Positions 33,484 to 41,307 of a stretch of 64,000 nt of DNA are shown here, one piece after another (position 1 is the first letter of the stretch; the number at the start of each line of letters is the position of its first letter). Source of the DNA: Streptomyces sp. V4I2 (GTDB lineage Bacteria > Actinomycetota > Actinomycetes > Streptomycetales > Streptomycetaceae); NCBI RefSeq assembly GCF_030817655.1, contig NZ_JAUSZM010000003.1:7006001-7070000 (forward strand), given 5' to 3'. Position numbers and translations under genes: made by a program. Below the pieces are notes generated by a model. That model was not told the DNA's origin and ran no database searches. It saw nothing but the letters and a program-made list of their open reading frames with translations.

Positions 33484-34365
33484 TTACTCGTGCTCGCTGA
33501 GCCGGGTGTTGTCCCAGAAGTCCGCGAGGGCGCGGGCGGTGGGGAGGGGCTGGTCGGCGTTGGGGGAGTGCTCGGCGCCCGGGATGACCGTCCGCCGCGC
33601 CCGCAGTCGTACGGCCATGCCGTCCAGCAGCGGCACCGGCCAGGTGTCGTCCCGGGCGCCCGACAGGACGTGGAACGGGAGCGGAACGGCGGCGAGTTCG
33701 GCGACCCGGTTCGGCTCCGTGCACAACTGGCGGCCGGTGGCTCGGAGTTGGGCGGGCTTGTTGCCCAGCCAGCGGCGGCGCAGCTGCTCCGTGCCGCCGA
33801 TGCCGCGGGCGGGGCCGCCGACCTCCTCCGGCGGGCCCATCGCCAGGATGGCCTCCCACACCTCGGCCATACCCATCACGTCGAGCGCGTCCCGCAACAG
33901 CTTCACGCGCTTCTGCTGGGAGTCGGAGATCTGGGCGGGTCCGGAGGAGACCAGGGTGAGCGAGAGAAAGGGGGAGTGGTCGAGCAGTACGGCAGCGCGG
34001 GCGATCTGGCCGCCGAGGGAGTGCCCGAGCAGATGCAGGGGCGTGCCGACGCTCTCGGCCAAGGCGAGCACGTCCCGCGCCAACTCGGCCTGCGCGTAGG
34101 CGGATTCGTCCTCCTCGGGGCCGTCCGACTCGAACTGCCCTCGCCCGTCCACGGCCACGACACGGTACCCGCGCCCCGCGAGCGGCTCGTGCAACAGCGT
34201 GAAGTCCTCCTTGCTCCCCGTGAAGCCGGGCAGCATCAGCACGGTGCCCTTCGGCTCGACGCCGGGGGCCGCGGGCGAATCGACGACGGCGAAGTCTCCG
34301 CGTGGGGTGCGCAGGGAGTAGGCGCGGGCGTTGCGGGGCCGAGTGAAGGAGGCTTGGCTGGTCAC
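33484..34365 (-). CDS. Alpha/beta hydrolase
   Basis: The 293-residue alpha/beta-hydrolase-fold protein has the oxyanion segment LMLPGFTGSKEDF, the nucleophile elbow LLGHSLGGQ (Ser), LSGARDDTWPV (Asp) and PGAEHSPNAD (His), so the catalytic triad is complete. The substrate is unknown; such enzymes include esterases, lactonases and haloperoxidase-like proteins. GTG start. It converges with the NYN gene and is followed upstream by the DEAD-box helicase with a terminator between. Confidence 0.85.
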   Translation of the reverse strand: MTSQASFTRPRNARAYSLRTPRGDFAVVDSPAAPGVEPKGTVLMLPGFTGSKEDFTLLHEPLAGRGYRVVAVDGRGQFESDGPEEDESAYAQAELARDVLALAESVGTPLHLLGHSLGGQIARAAVLLDHSPFLSLTLVSSGPAQISDSQQKRVKLLRDALDVMGMAEVWEAILAMGPPEEVGGPARGIGGTEQLRRRWLGNKPAQLRATGRQLCTEPNRVAELAAVPLPFHVLSGARDDTWPVPLLDGMAVRLRARRTVIPGAEHSPNADQPLPTARALADFWDNTRLSEHE

Positions 34366-34414
34366 GGGGGGAGGGTATCGGGTGGGGTGCGGGGTCGTCG
34401 GCTCCGGGAATGCC

Positions 34415-34449
34415 GACGGCCCGGTTCACACGAGGTGAACCGGGCCGTC
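34415..34449. terminator. Terminator hairpin of the DEAD-box helicase gene
   Basis: GACGGCCCGGTTCAC and its exact complement (15 bp) flank a 5-nt loop, 11 bp beyond the helicase stop on the minus strand. Confidence 0.88.
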
Positions 34450-34459
34450 GGGCGGGAGA

Positions 34460-37054
34460 TCAGCTCTCCGTGGGCTCCGTGGCTGCCGTGGCCTTACGGG
34501 TCCGGCGCCGGGGAGCGGCGACCTTTTCCTCGGCTACGGCCTGGGCCGGGATGTCGGCGGCGGGCACCGCGGGCTCCGCGGCCTTGCGGGTGCGACGACG
34601 AGGCTTCGCCTCGGCCTCCGCCTCGACCACGTCACCCTCGACTGCCTTGGCCGCGGCGGTCTTCCGCGTCCGGCGCGGCTTGGCCTCCACGGCCTCGGCG
34701 GAGTCGACGGCGGCCTCGGCCGGAGCCGCGGCGGCGGTCTTGCGCGTCCGGCGCGGCTTGGCAGCCGTACCTTCCGCGGTGTCGACGGCGGCTTCGGCGA
34801 CAGCCGCCGTCTTGCGCGTGCGGCGCGGCTTGGCCTCCAGGGCCTCGACCGTGTCGACCGCTGCCTCGGCGGTGGCGGCGGCCTTGCGCGTCCGGCGGGG
34901 CTTGACCGCGGCCGGCTCCGCCTCCGGGGCCGTCTGCGCCGGGATCTCGGCGACGACGGCGACGGGCTCGGCGGCAACGGCCTTGCGGGTACGGCGACGG
35001 GGCTTGGCCTCCACGGCCTCGACCGTGTCGAGGGCGGCCTCGGCCGGAGCCTCGGCGGCGGCTACGGCCTTCCGCGTACGACGACGAGGCTTGGCCTCCG
35101 CAGCCTCCGCGACCTCGGCTTCCGGAGTCCCGGTCCCCTCGGCCGTGTCGACCGCGACCTCGGCCGCAGTCGCAGCCGTGGCCTTGCGGGTACGGCGGCG
35201 CGGTGCGGCGGCGGGAGCCTCCGCCTCCACCGGGGTCTGCGGCACCGTCTCCGGCGTCGTGGACTCGGCCGTGTCGACGGCCGTCTCCGCGGACTTGCGG
35301 GTACGGCGGCGGCGCGACTTCGCCGGGGCCCCGGCGGTGTCGAGGGCAGCCGTGCCCTCGGCCGTGGTGACGGCGGCCTCCGCGGCCTCCGGCACCGGAG
35401 CGATCTCGGACACCGTCGGCTCGATCGTCGCCGCTGCCGTGGCCGGCACCGTCTCCGATGCGGCGCCGCGGGTGCGGCGACGGCGGCGCGGGGTGCGGGT
35501 CTCGGTGGCGTCCTGGGCCGCGGTGGTCTCCTGCGGGGCGACACCCTCGACGGGAGCCGTGCCGACGGGGGCCGTCGAGTCCAGCGGGGAGCCGTTGCGG
35601 GTACGGCGGCGGCGACGCGGCGTACGGGCCGCACGCTCGCCCTCGGCCGGCCGGGACTCCTCCCGACCGCCTCGGGCGTCACGGTCACCGCGACCGCCGC
35701 GGTCATCACGGCCGCCTCGGTCTCCACGGCCGCCTCGGTCACCGCGACCGCCGCGCGCCCCACGGCCGCCCGTCTCGCCCAGGTCCTCCAGCTCCTCCGC
35801 CCCGAGCCCGGCGCGGGTGCGCTCGGCGCGCGGCAGGACGCCCTTGGTGCCCGCGGGGATGTTCAGTTCCTCGAAGAGGTGCGGGGAGGTGGAGTACGTC
35901 TCCGGCGGGTCGCTGAAGCCGAGGTCCAGCGCCTTGTTGATGAGCTGCCAGCGCGGGATGTCGTCCCAGTCGACGAGGGTGATCGCGATGCCCTTGGCAC
36001 CCGCGCGGCCCGTACGGCCGATGCGGTGCAGGTACGTCTTCTCGTCCTCGGGGGACTGGTAGTTGATGACGTGGGTGACACCCTCGACGTCGATGCCGCG
36101 GGCGGCGACATCGGTGCAGACGAGGACGTCCACCTTGCCGTTGCGGAACGCGCGCAGCGCCTGCTCGCGGGCGCCCTGGCCGAGGTCACCGTGGACCGCG
36201 CCGGAGGCGAAACCGCGCTGCTGGAGCTGGTCGGCCAGGTCGGCCGCCGTCCGCTTCGTACGGCAGAAGACCATGACGAGACCGCGGCCCTCGGCCTGCA
36301 GTATCCGCGCGACCAGCTCGGGCTTGTCCATGTTGTGCGCGCGGTAGATGTGCTGCTTGGTGTTCGCGACCGTCTTGCCCGCGTCGTCCGGCGAGGTGGC
36401 GCTGATGTGCGTGGGCTGCGACATGTAGCGGCGCGCGAGGCCGATGACCGCGCCCGGCATGGTCGCCGAGAACAGCATGGTCTGGCGGCGGGCCGGCAGC
36501 ATGTTGATGATCTTCTCGACGTCGGGCAGGAAGCCCAGGTCGAGCATCTCGTCGGCCTCGTCCAGGACGAGCGCCTTGATGTGCTTGAGGTTGAGCTTCT
36601 TCTGGCCAGCGAGGTCCAGCAGACGGCCCGGGGTGCCGACGATCACGTCGACGCCCTTCTTGAGGGCCTCGACCTGCGGCTCGTACGCCCGGCCGCCGTA
36701 GATGGCGAGAACGCGGACGTTGCGCACCTTGCCCGCGGTCAGCAGGTCGTTGGTGACCTGCGTGCACAGCTCGCGGGTGGGGACGACGACGAGCGCCTGC
36801 GGGGCGTCGGTGAGGTCCTCGGGCTGGGCGCGGCCGGCCTCGACGTCGGCGGGAACGGTGACGCGCTCCAGGAGCGGGAGGCCGAAGCCCAGCGTCTTGC
36901 CGGTGCCGGTCTTGGCCTGGCCGATGACGTCGCTGCCCGAGAGGGCGACGGGGAGTGTCATCTCCTGGATGGGGAAGGGAGTGATGATGCCGACGGCCTC
37001 AAGTGCTTCGGCCGTCTCGGGAAGGATTCCGAGCTCTCGGAAAGTCGTAGTCAG
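34460..37054 (-). CDS. DEAD-box RNA helicase with long basic repeat tail, apparent CTG start
   Basis: The 864-residue protein has a complete DEAD-box core: Q motif FPIQEMTLPVAL, Walker A AKTGTGKT, PTRELC, LDEADEMLDLGF, FSATMPG and HRIGRTGRAG. An RGG-type segment (GRGDRGGRGDRGG) follows. A tail of about 430 residues is built of repeats containing KPRRRTRKA or KPRRTRKT alternating with Ala/Glu/Val-rich stretches. The core unwinds structured RNA, and the tail should bind RNA. The first ATG (36961) would cut off the Q motif. The conserved MTTTFRELGI-type start instead corresponds to CTG at 37054, and no ATG/GTG/TTG precedes it in frame. A TACAGT -10 box near 37330 implies a leader of roughly 260 nt. 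Mycobacterial rhlE is in the equivalent position. Confidence 0.88.
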   Translation of the reverse strand: MTTTFRELGILPETAEALEAVGIITPFPIQEMTLPVALSGSDVIGQAKTGTGKTLGFGLPLLERVTVPADVEAGRAQPEDLTDAPQALVVVPTRELCTQVTNDLLTAGKVRNVRVLAIYGGRAYEPQVEALKKGVDVIVGTPGRLLDLAGQKKLNLKHIKALVLDEADEMLDLGFLPDVEKIINMLPARRQTMLFSATMPGAVIGLARRYMSQPTHISATSPDDAGKTVANTKQHIYRAHNMDKPELVARILQAEGRGLVMVFCRTKRTAADLADQLQQRGFASGAVHGDLGQGAREQALRAFRNGKVDVLVCTDVAARGIDVEGVTHVINYQSPEDEKTYLHRIGRTGRAGAKGIAITLVDWDDIPRWQLINKALDLGFSDPPETYSTSPHLFEELNIPAGTKGVLPRAERTRAGLGAEELEDLGETGGRGARGGRGDRGGRGDRGGRDDRGGRGDRDARGGREESRPAEGERAARTPRRRRRTRNGSPLDSTAPVGTAPVEGVAPQETTAAQDATETRTPRRRRRTRGAASETVPATAAATIEPTVSEIAPVPEAAEAAVTTAEGTAALDTAGAPAKSRRRRTRKSAETAVDTAESTTPETVPQTPVEAEAPAAAPRRRTRKATAATAAEVAVDTAEGTGTPEAEVAEAAEAKPRRRTRKAVAAAEAPAEAALDTVEAVEAKPRRRTRKAVAAEPVAVVAEIPAQTAPEAEPAAVKPRRTRKAAATAEAAVDTVEALEAKPRRTRKTAAVAEAAVDTAEGTAAKPRRTRKTAAAAPAEAAVDSAEAVEAKPRRTRKTAAAKAVEGDVVEAEAEAKPRRRTRKAAEPAVPAADIPAQAVAEEKVAAPRRRTRKATAATEPTES
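34480..35640. repeat. KPRRRTRK-type coding repeats in the helicase tail
   Basis: Over 1.1 kb of the helicase gene consists of imperfect repeats of 15-35 codons. Each centres on a KPRR(R)TRK basic block followed by an Ala/Glu/Val/Thr-rich spacer often containing AAVDT(A/V)E. I count more than a dozen blocks. Confidence 0.85.
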
Positions 37055-37434
37055 GGTGCTGCCTCTTCTGTGTGCGCGGCGCGAGGGCGAGCGCGGGGGT
37101 CGTCTAGGACCGTGCTGGGGACGTCGACTACTGCCTTACGGGCGAGCCGTATGACACGGGACCACTGCCGACGCTCTAGCGCTCGAACCGCTGAGGGTCC
37201 CCCTCCGAACTTCGTACGCACTGCGTCGTACGGGCGAGGAGGGCTGTCGGGTCGGAGCCGATCGGGCCACCGACCGGGCATCCTCATTCGTGCGGCCCGT
37301 CGAATAGTCGCCGGGCGCATTACCACTGTACCCCGGAAACGCGCACATGCGATGGCCGATTCGGTCACGTAGTCGTCGTCACACTGATTGACCAGGGACT
37401 TCCGTCGCGCGGAGAGCGAGCTATTGTGCGCTTC
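37055..37434. other. Intergenic leader/promoter region between divergent helicase and ferritin-like genes
   Basis: I see no gene in these 380 bp. On the minus strand TACAGT near 37330 is a likely -10 box for the helicase gene, which leaves a leader of about 260 nt. Long leaders on DEAD-box mRNAs often mediate cold or stress control, but I recognise no known RNA motif. Confidence 0.45.
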
Positions 37435-38181
37435 ATGACGACCTCTGACAAGCCTGACAACGCCTCCGCCGCACCTGCAGCACACACCGGAGTCGCCGCC
37501 CAGGACTGGACGCGGGCCTCCGCCGAACCGCAGTACCGAGCCGCGGTCGTCGACCTGCTCGGCGCGCTCGCGTACGGCGAGCTGGCGGCGTTCGAGCGGC
37601 TCGCGGAGGACGCGAAGCTGGCGCCGACGCTGGCGGACAAGGCGGAGCTGGCGAAGATGGCGTCGGCCGAGTTCCACCACTACGAGAAGCTGCGCGACCG
37701 ACTGACCGAGATCGGCGAGGAGCCGACCGCGGCCATGGAGCCGTTCGTCGCCGCGCTGGACGGCTTCCACAAGCAGACCGCGCCCTCGGACTGGTTGGAG
37801 GGGCTCGTCAAGGCGTACGTCGGCGACTCGATCGCCAGCGACTTCTACCGGGAGGTCGCCGCCCGGCTCGACACCGACACCCGCGAGCTCGTCCTGGCCG
37901 TCCTCGACGACACCGGGCACGCCGGCTTCGCCGTCGAGAAGGTGCGTGCGGCGATCGACGCGGAACCGCGCGTGGGCGGCCGGCTCGCGCTCTGGGCGCG
38001 GCGGCTGATGGGCGAGGCCCTGTCGCAGTCCCAGCGCGTGGTCGCCGACCGGGACGCGCTGTCGACGATGCTCGTGGGCGGCGTCGCGGACGGCTTCGAC
38101 CTCGCCGAGGTCGGCCGGATGTTCTCCCGCATCACCGAGGCGCACACCAAGCGGATGGCGGCACTTGGGCTTGCTGCCTAG
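37435..38181 (+). CDS. Ferritin-like fold protein (MiaE-like)
   Basis: The 248-residue helical protein contains the paired ferritin-like metal motifs: GELAAFERLAEDAK in one helix, ASAEFHHYEKLRDRL in the next (ExxH-type), and a later TGHAGFAVEKV with GDSIASDFYREVA. A di-iron site is likely. Members are related to tRNA hydroxylase MiaE and to uncharacterised actinobacterial ferritin-like proteins, so the reaction is open. The ATG at 37435 is chosen; an in-frame GTG at 37426 would add three residues. The mycobacterial homologue (Rv3210c) also flanks the DEAD-box gene. Confidence 0.8.
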   Translation: MTTSDKPDNASAAPAAHTGVAAQDWTRASAEPQYRAAVVDLLGALAYGELAAFERLAEDAKLAPTLADKAELAKMASAEFHHYEKLRDRLTEIGEEPTAAMEPFVAALDGFHKQTAPSDWLEGLVKAYVGDSIASDFYREVAARLDTDTRELVLAVLDDTGHAGFAVEKVRAAIDAEPRVGGRLALWARRLMGEALSQSQRVVADRDALSTMLVGGVADGFDLAEVGRMFSRITEAHTKRMAALGLAA

Positions 38182-38225
38182 GGCCGCGGCATTAGTTCAT
38201 CGAGGACGCCGCGATCGGCGGCGGA

Positions 38226-38498
38226 TCAGGCGGTTGCCGATCGGCGGCGGAGTCTTCCCGCGGGGCGCAGCAGCAGCGAGAGCGAGGCCGCGCAGACGAT
38301 CGCCGCGCCCAGGAGGATCAGCAGGACGCCGCCCGTGTCCAGCGCGCTGTGCGTGACGAAGGCTCCGAAGAGGGCCCCGGCCACACCGGTCGCGAGGACC
38401 AGGGAACGGGCGGGCAGACGGTGGGACAGTCGGTGGACCGCCAAGCCCGCCAGCACGAGACCGAGCAGAGCGGAGCCGAGCGCTTCCAACAACATCAT
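38226..38498 (-). CDS. Small integral membrane protein
   Basis: The 90-residue protein has three hydrophobic segments (MLLEALGSALLGLVLAGLAV, LVLATGVAGALFGAFVTHSA and LLILLGAAIVCAASLSLLL) and a basic C-terminal tail. GGGAGGAA lies upstream of a double ATG. No family can be named with confidence. It sits alone between the ferritin-like and DUF3107 genes. Confidence 0.7.
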   Translation of the reverse strand: MMLLEALGSALLGLVLAGLAVHRLSHRLPARSLVLATGVAGALFGAFVTHSALDTGGVLLILLGAAIVCAASLSLLLRPAGRLRRRSATA

Positions 38499-38625
38499 GG
38501 GGTTCCTCCCACACGGCCACACTGCGCGTCACGGTCGTAGCCCGTCATACCCGTGACCTGCGGAATGCAATCCTCCTCTGTGTGCGAGTTGTGCTCCGGA
38601 TGTGGAGAAAAAAACCGAAGAAACC

Positions 38626-38664
38626 GAGAGGGGCCCGACGACTCACGGTCGCCGGGCCCCTCTC
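38626..38664 (-). terminator. Rho-independent terminator of the DUF3107 gene
   Basis: A 12-bp stem (GAGAGGGGCCCG and complement, extended by a few inner pairs) lies directly after the DUF3107 stop. On the minus strand it is followed by a T-rich stretch including TTTTTTT. This is a full intrinsic terminator. Confidence 0.88.
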
Positions 38665-38675
38665 GATACGTATGA

Positions 38676-38903
38676 CTACAGCGCGCCGAAGCCCACCTTG
38701 CGCGGGGCCGGCTCACCGAGCTCGACGTAGGCGAGGCGGTCGGCCGGGACGAGGACCTTGCGGCCGTGCTCGTCGACGAGGCTCAGCAGCTGCGACTTGC
38801 CGGCCAGCGCCTCGGACACCGCCCGCTCGACCTCCTCGGCACTCTGACCGCTCTCCAGAACGATCTCGCGAGGCGCGTGCTGCACGCCGATCTTGACCTC
38901 CAC
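38676..38903 (-). CDS. DUF3107 family protein
   Basis: The 75-residue protein, opening VEVKIGVQHAPREIVLESGQ and ending APRKVGFGAL, is a full-length DUF3107 member (mycobacterial TB9.4/Rv3208A). It is an actinobacterial protein of unknown function. The GTG at 38903 is preceded by GGAGGGAC. As in mycobacteria, it is next to a TetR gene, here oriented the same way. Confidence 0.9.
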   Translation of the reverse strand: MEVKIGVQHAPREIVLESGQSAEEVERAVSEALAGKSQLLSLVDEHGRKVLVPADRLAYVELGEPAPRKVGFGAL

Positions 38904-39049
38904 GGCTATGTCCCTCCGACGGTCAGTGAAGTGCGCGACCTTCCGCGCCGTACTCCGCACACATTAGCCCGGTGAGGGGACGTACATGCTCCGCCCAAGA
39001 ACGCCAGGAGCGAACAGCGGGCGGGAACAAACCCTCGGGGTGGTGTGTG

Positions 39050-39691
39050 TCAGTGGTGGTCCGTGCCGTGCAGCGGGAAACCGGCGATGCCGCGCCAGGC
39101 CAGCGAGGTCAGCAGCTGGACCGCCTGCTCGCGCGGCACGCTGCGGTCGCTGTGCAGCCAGGAACGGGCCACCACCTGGGCCAGCCCGCCGAGGCCGGAG
39201 GCCAGCAGCATCGACTCCGCGGGCGAGAGGCCGGTGTCCTCGGCGATGACCTCGGAGATCGCCTCGGCGCACTCGTTCGTGACCTTGTCGACGCGCTCGC
39301 GCACCGCGGGCTCGTTCGTCAGGTCCGACTCGAAGACCAGGCGGAAGGCGCCGCCGTCGTCCTCGACGTACACGAAGTAGGCGTCCATGGTCGCCCGTAC
39401 GCGCTGCTTGTTGTCGGTCGTTGACGCCAGCGCCGTGCGTACGGACTGGATCAGCGACTCACAGTGCTGGTCCAGCAGCGCGAGGTAGAGGTCGAGCTTG
39501 CCGGGGAAGTGCTGGTAGAGCACCGGCTTGCTGACGCCGGCGCGCTCGGCGATGTCGTCCATGGCGGCCGCGTGGTAGCCCTGCGCCACGAAGACTTCCT
39601 GCGCGGCGCCCAGCAGCTGGTTCCGTCGGGCACGGCGCGGCAGGCGCGTGCCTCGCGGGCGCGCCGCCTCTGTCTGCTCGATGGCTGTCAC
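39050..39691 (-). CDS. TetR/AcrR-family transcriptional regulator
   Basis: The 213-residue protein has the TetR N-terminal helix-turn-helix (LLGAAQEVFVAQGYHAAAMD, IAERAGVSKPVLYQHFPGKL). A helical ligand-binding domain follows with a conserved C-terminal part (LASGLGGLAQVVARSWL). It usually represses a nearby gene; here the natural candidates are itself, DUF3107 or the α/β hydrolase at 40235. The GTG at 39691 has GGGAGG upstream. It corresponds to Rv3208 in the shared block. Confidence 0.9.
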   Translation of the reverse strand: MTAIEQTEAARPRGTRLPRRARRNQLLGAAQEVFVAQGYHAAAMDDIAERAGVSKPVLYQHFPGKLDLYLALLDQHCESLIQSVRTALASTTDNKQRVRATMDAYFVYVEDDGGAFRLVFESDLTNEPAVRERVDKVTNECAEAISEVIAEDTGLSPAESMLLASGLGGLAQVVARSWLHSDRSVPREQAVQLLTSLAWRGIAGFPLHGTDHH

Positions 39692-39845
39692 GCCGCCTCC
39701 CAAAGTCGTCCTCGTGCGGTGTGCGCCGCGCCGCCATCGTACTTTTCGGTAACCGTGGTGTGCGCAGTGCGAGCGCAGAATTTCACGGACCGGACGCTGG
39801 TGAATGCCGCGCACCGTCTCTCAAACCGGGATGGAACGGGCACTG

Positions 39846-40070
39846 TCACCGATAGTCGTCCTCGTCGATGGAGACGACGCGGGCCTGTTCGATGAGGTCC
39901 GCCTCGTTGGCCCGGCCCGGGTCCACGCCGGTCAGCGGGTCGTCGCGGTCCGGCTTGACGTCCGCCTGCTGCTCGGCGGCGTCACCCTCCGGCGCTTCGA
40001 CGTCGATCTCGGTCGCTTCCTCGGTGTCCTCGTTCATGAAGGTCTCGGGGTCGCGGGGGTCGACGGCCAT
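39846..40070 (-). CDS. Small acidic conserved protein
   Basis: The 74-residue protein is strongly acidic (MAVDPRDPETFMNEDTEEAT; ending VVSIDEDDYR) and without cysteine or hydrophobic segments, so it is probably disordered. GGGAG lies just before the ATG. I do not recognise a family with a known function. It is divergent from the hydrolase gene at 40235. Confidence 0.7.
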   Translation of the reverse strand: MAVDPRDPETFMNEDTEEATEIDVEAPEGDAAEQQADVKPDRDDPLTGVDPGRANEADLIEQARVVSIDEDDYR

Positions 40071-40234
40071 GATGGGCTCCCTTCCTAGAACATCCCTGAG
40101 TGGAACAGGGGGCCACATGCGGGTGCCCTGCGTACGAGCCTAGGAGACACCCGATCTGGACGCCATGCGATCCGGGTACCTTCTGTGACGGCGAACACAC
40201 GAACCACTGCGTGATCATCTCGTAACATTGCCGC

Positions 40235-41299
40235 ATGTCTTCGACCGAGCTGCCGTTCGTGCCGCCCGCCAACGTGCTGCCCAAAGTGGCGCCCGTCAGG
40301 GTGGCCGAGGGCGAGCGGCTCAGGTCGGTCGAGCTGCCGGGGGTCACGCTGACGGTCCGGTCGAGGCCGCCCGCGCGCGAGGGGCTGCCACCCGCGCTCT
40401 ACGTCCATGGGCTCGGCGGTTCCTCGCAGAACTGGTCGGCGCTGATGCAGCAGCTGGAGGACGCCGTCGACGGCGAGGCCGTCGACCTGCCCGGCTTCGG
40501 CGACTCCCCACCGCCGGACGACGGCGACTACTCGATCACCGGGCACGCGCGCGCGGTGATGCGTTATCTCGACGCCTCGGGGCGCGGTCCGGTGCATCTC
40601 TTCGGGAACTCGCTCGGCGGCGCCGTCGCCACGCGCGTCGCCGCGGTACGGCCCGATCTCGTCCGCACCCTCACCCTTGTCTCGCCCGCGCTGCCGGAGA
40701 TCCGCGTCCAGCGCACGGCCGTGCCGACGGGGCTGCTGGCGGTGCCCGGCGTGGCCGGGCTCTTCACCCGGTTCACCAAGGAGTGGACGGCGGAACAGCG
40801 GGTCCGGGGGGTCATGGCCCTCTGCTATGGCGATCCCGGGCGGGTCACTCCGGAAGGGTTCCGCAACGCCGTGGAGGAGATGGAGCGGCGCCTGCAACTG
40901 CCGTACTTCTGGGACGCGATGACGCGTTCCGCGCGCGGGCTGGTGAACGCGTACACCCTGGGCGGCCAGCACGCGCTGTGGCGCCAGGCCGAACGGGTCC
41001 TCGCGCCGACCCTCCTCGTCTACGGCGGCCGCGACCAACTCGTGGGCTTCCGCATGGCATCGAAGGCGACTCGCGCCTTCCGCGACTCGCGCCTCCTCAC
41101 CCTGCCGGAGGCGGGGCACGTGGCGATGATGGAATACCCGGAGACGGTGGCCGGGGCGGTCCGCGAGTTGCTCGCCGATGTGGCGGCCTGTGCCGGTGGG
41201 GTGCGGGACTTCAGCGGGGGCGAGGGTACCTTTGACGCCACAGAAGGAGCCTCCGGCGGTGGGGCCGGAATGTCGGGCAGTACGAACTCGGGGAGCTGA
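40235..41299 (+). CDS. Alpha/beta hydrolase, LipV/MhpC-like
   Basis: The 354-residue hydrolase has ALYVHGLGGSSQNWS (oxyanion loop), the nucleophile elbow HLFGNSLGGAVA, YGGRDQLVGF (Asp) and PEAGHVAMMEYPE (His). The C-terminal 50 residues are Gly/Ser-rich and look disordered. The substrate is unknown. A TAACAT -10 box ends 6 nt before the ATG and there is no ribosome-binding site, so leaderless initiation is likely. The DUF3152 gene follows 8 bp downstream, so the two probably form an operon. Confidence 0.85.
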   Translation: MSSTELPFVPPANVLPKVAPVRVAEGERLRSVELPGVTLTVRSRPPAREGLPPALYVHGLGGSSQNWSALMQQLEDAVDGEAVDLPGFGDSPPPDDGDYSITGHARAVMRYLDASGRGPVHLFGNSLGGAVATRVAAVRPDLVRTLTLVSPALPEIRVQRTAVPTGLLAVPGVAGLFTRFTKEWTAEQRVRGVMALCYGDPGRVTPEGFRNAVEEMERRLQLPYFWDAMTRSARGLVNAYTLGGQHALWRQAERVLAPTLLVYGGRDQLVGFRMASKATRAFRDSRLLTLPEAGHVAMMEYPETVAGAVRELLADVAACAGGVRDFSGGEGTFDATEGASGGGAGMSGSTNSGS

Positions 41300-41307
41300 G
41301 GGGCGAG

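Noticed and set aside
34407..34430. GGAAT-like sigma-R site near the helicase terminator
   Set aside because: The bases 18 bp downstream of GGAAT are ACG, not GTT, and no gene follows.
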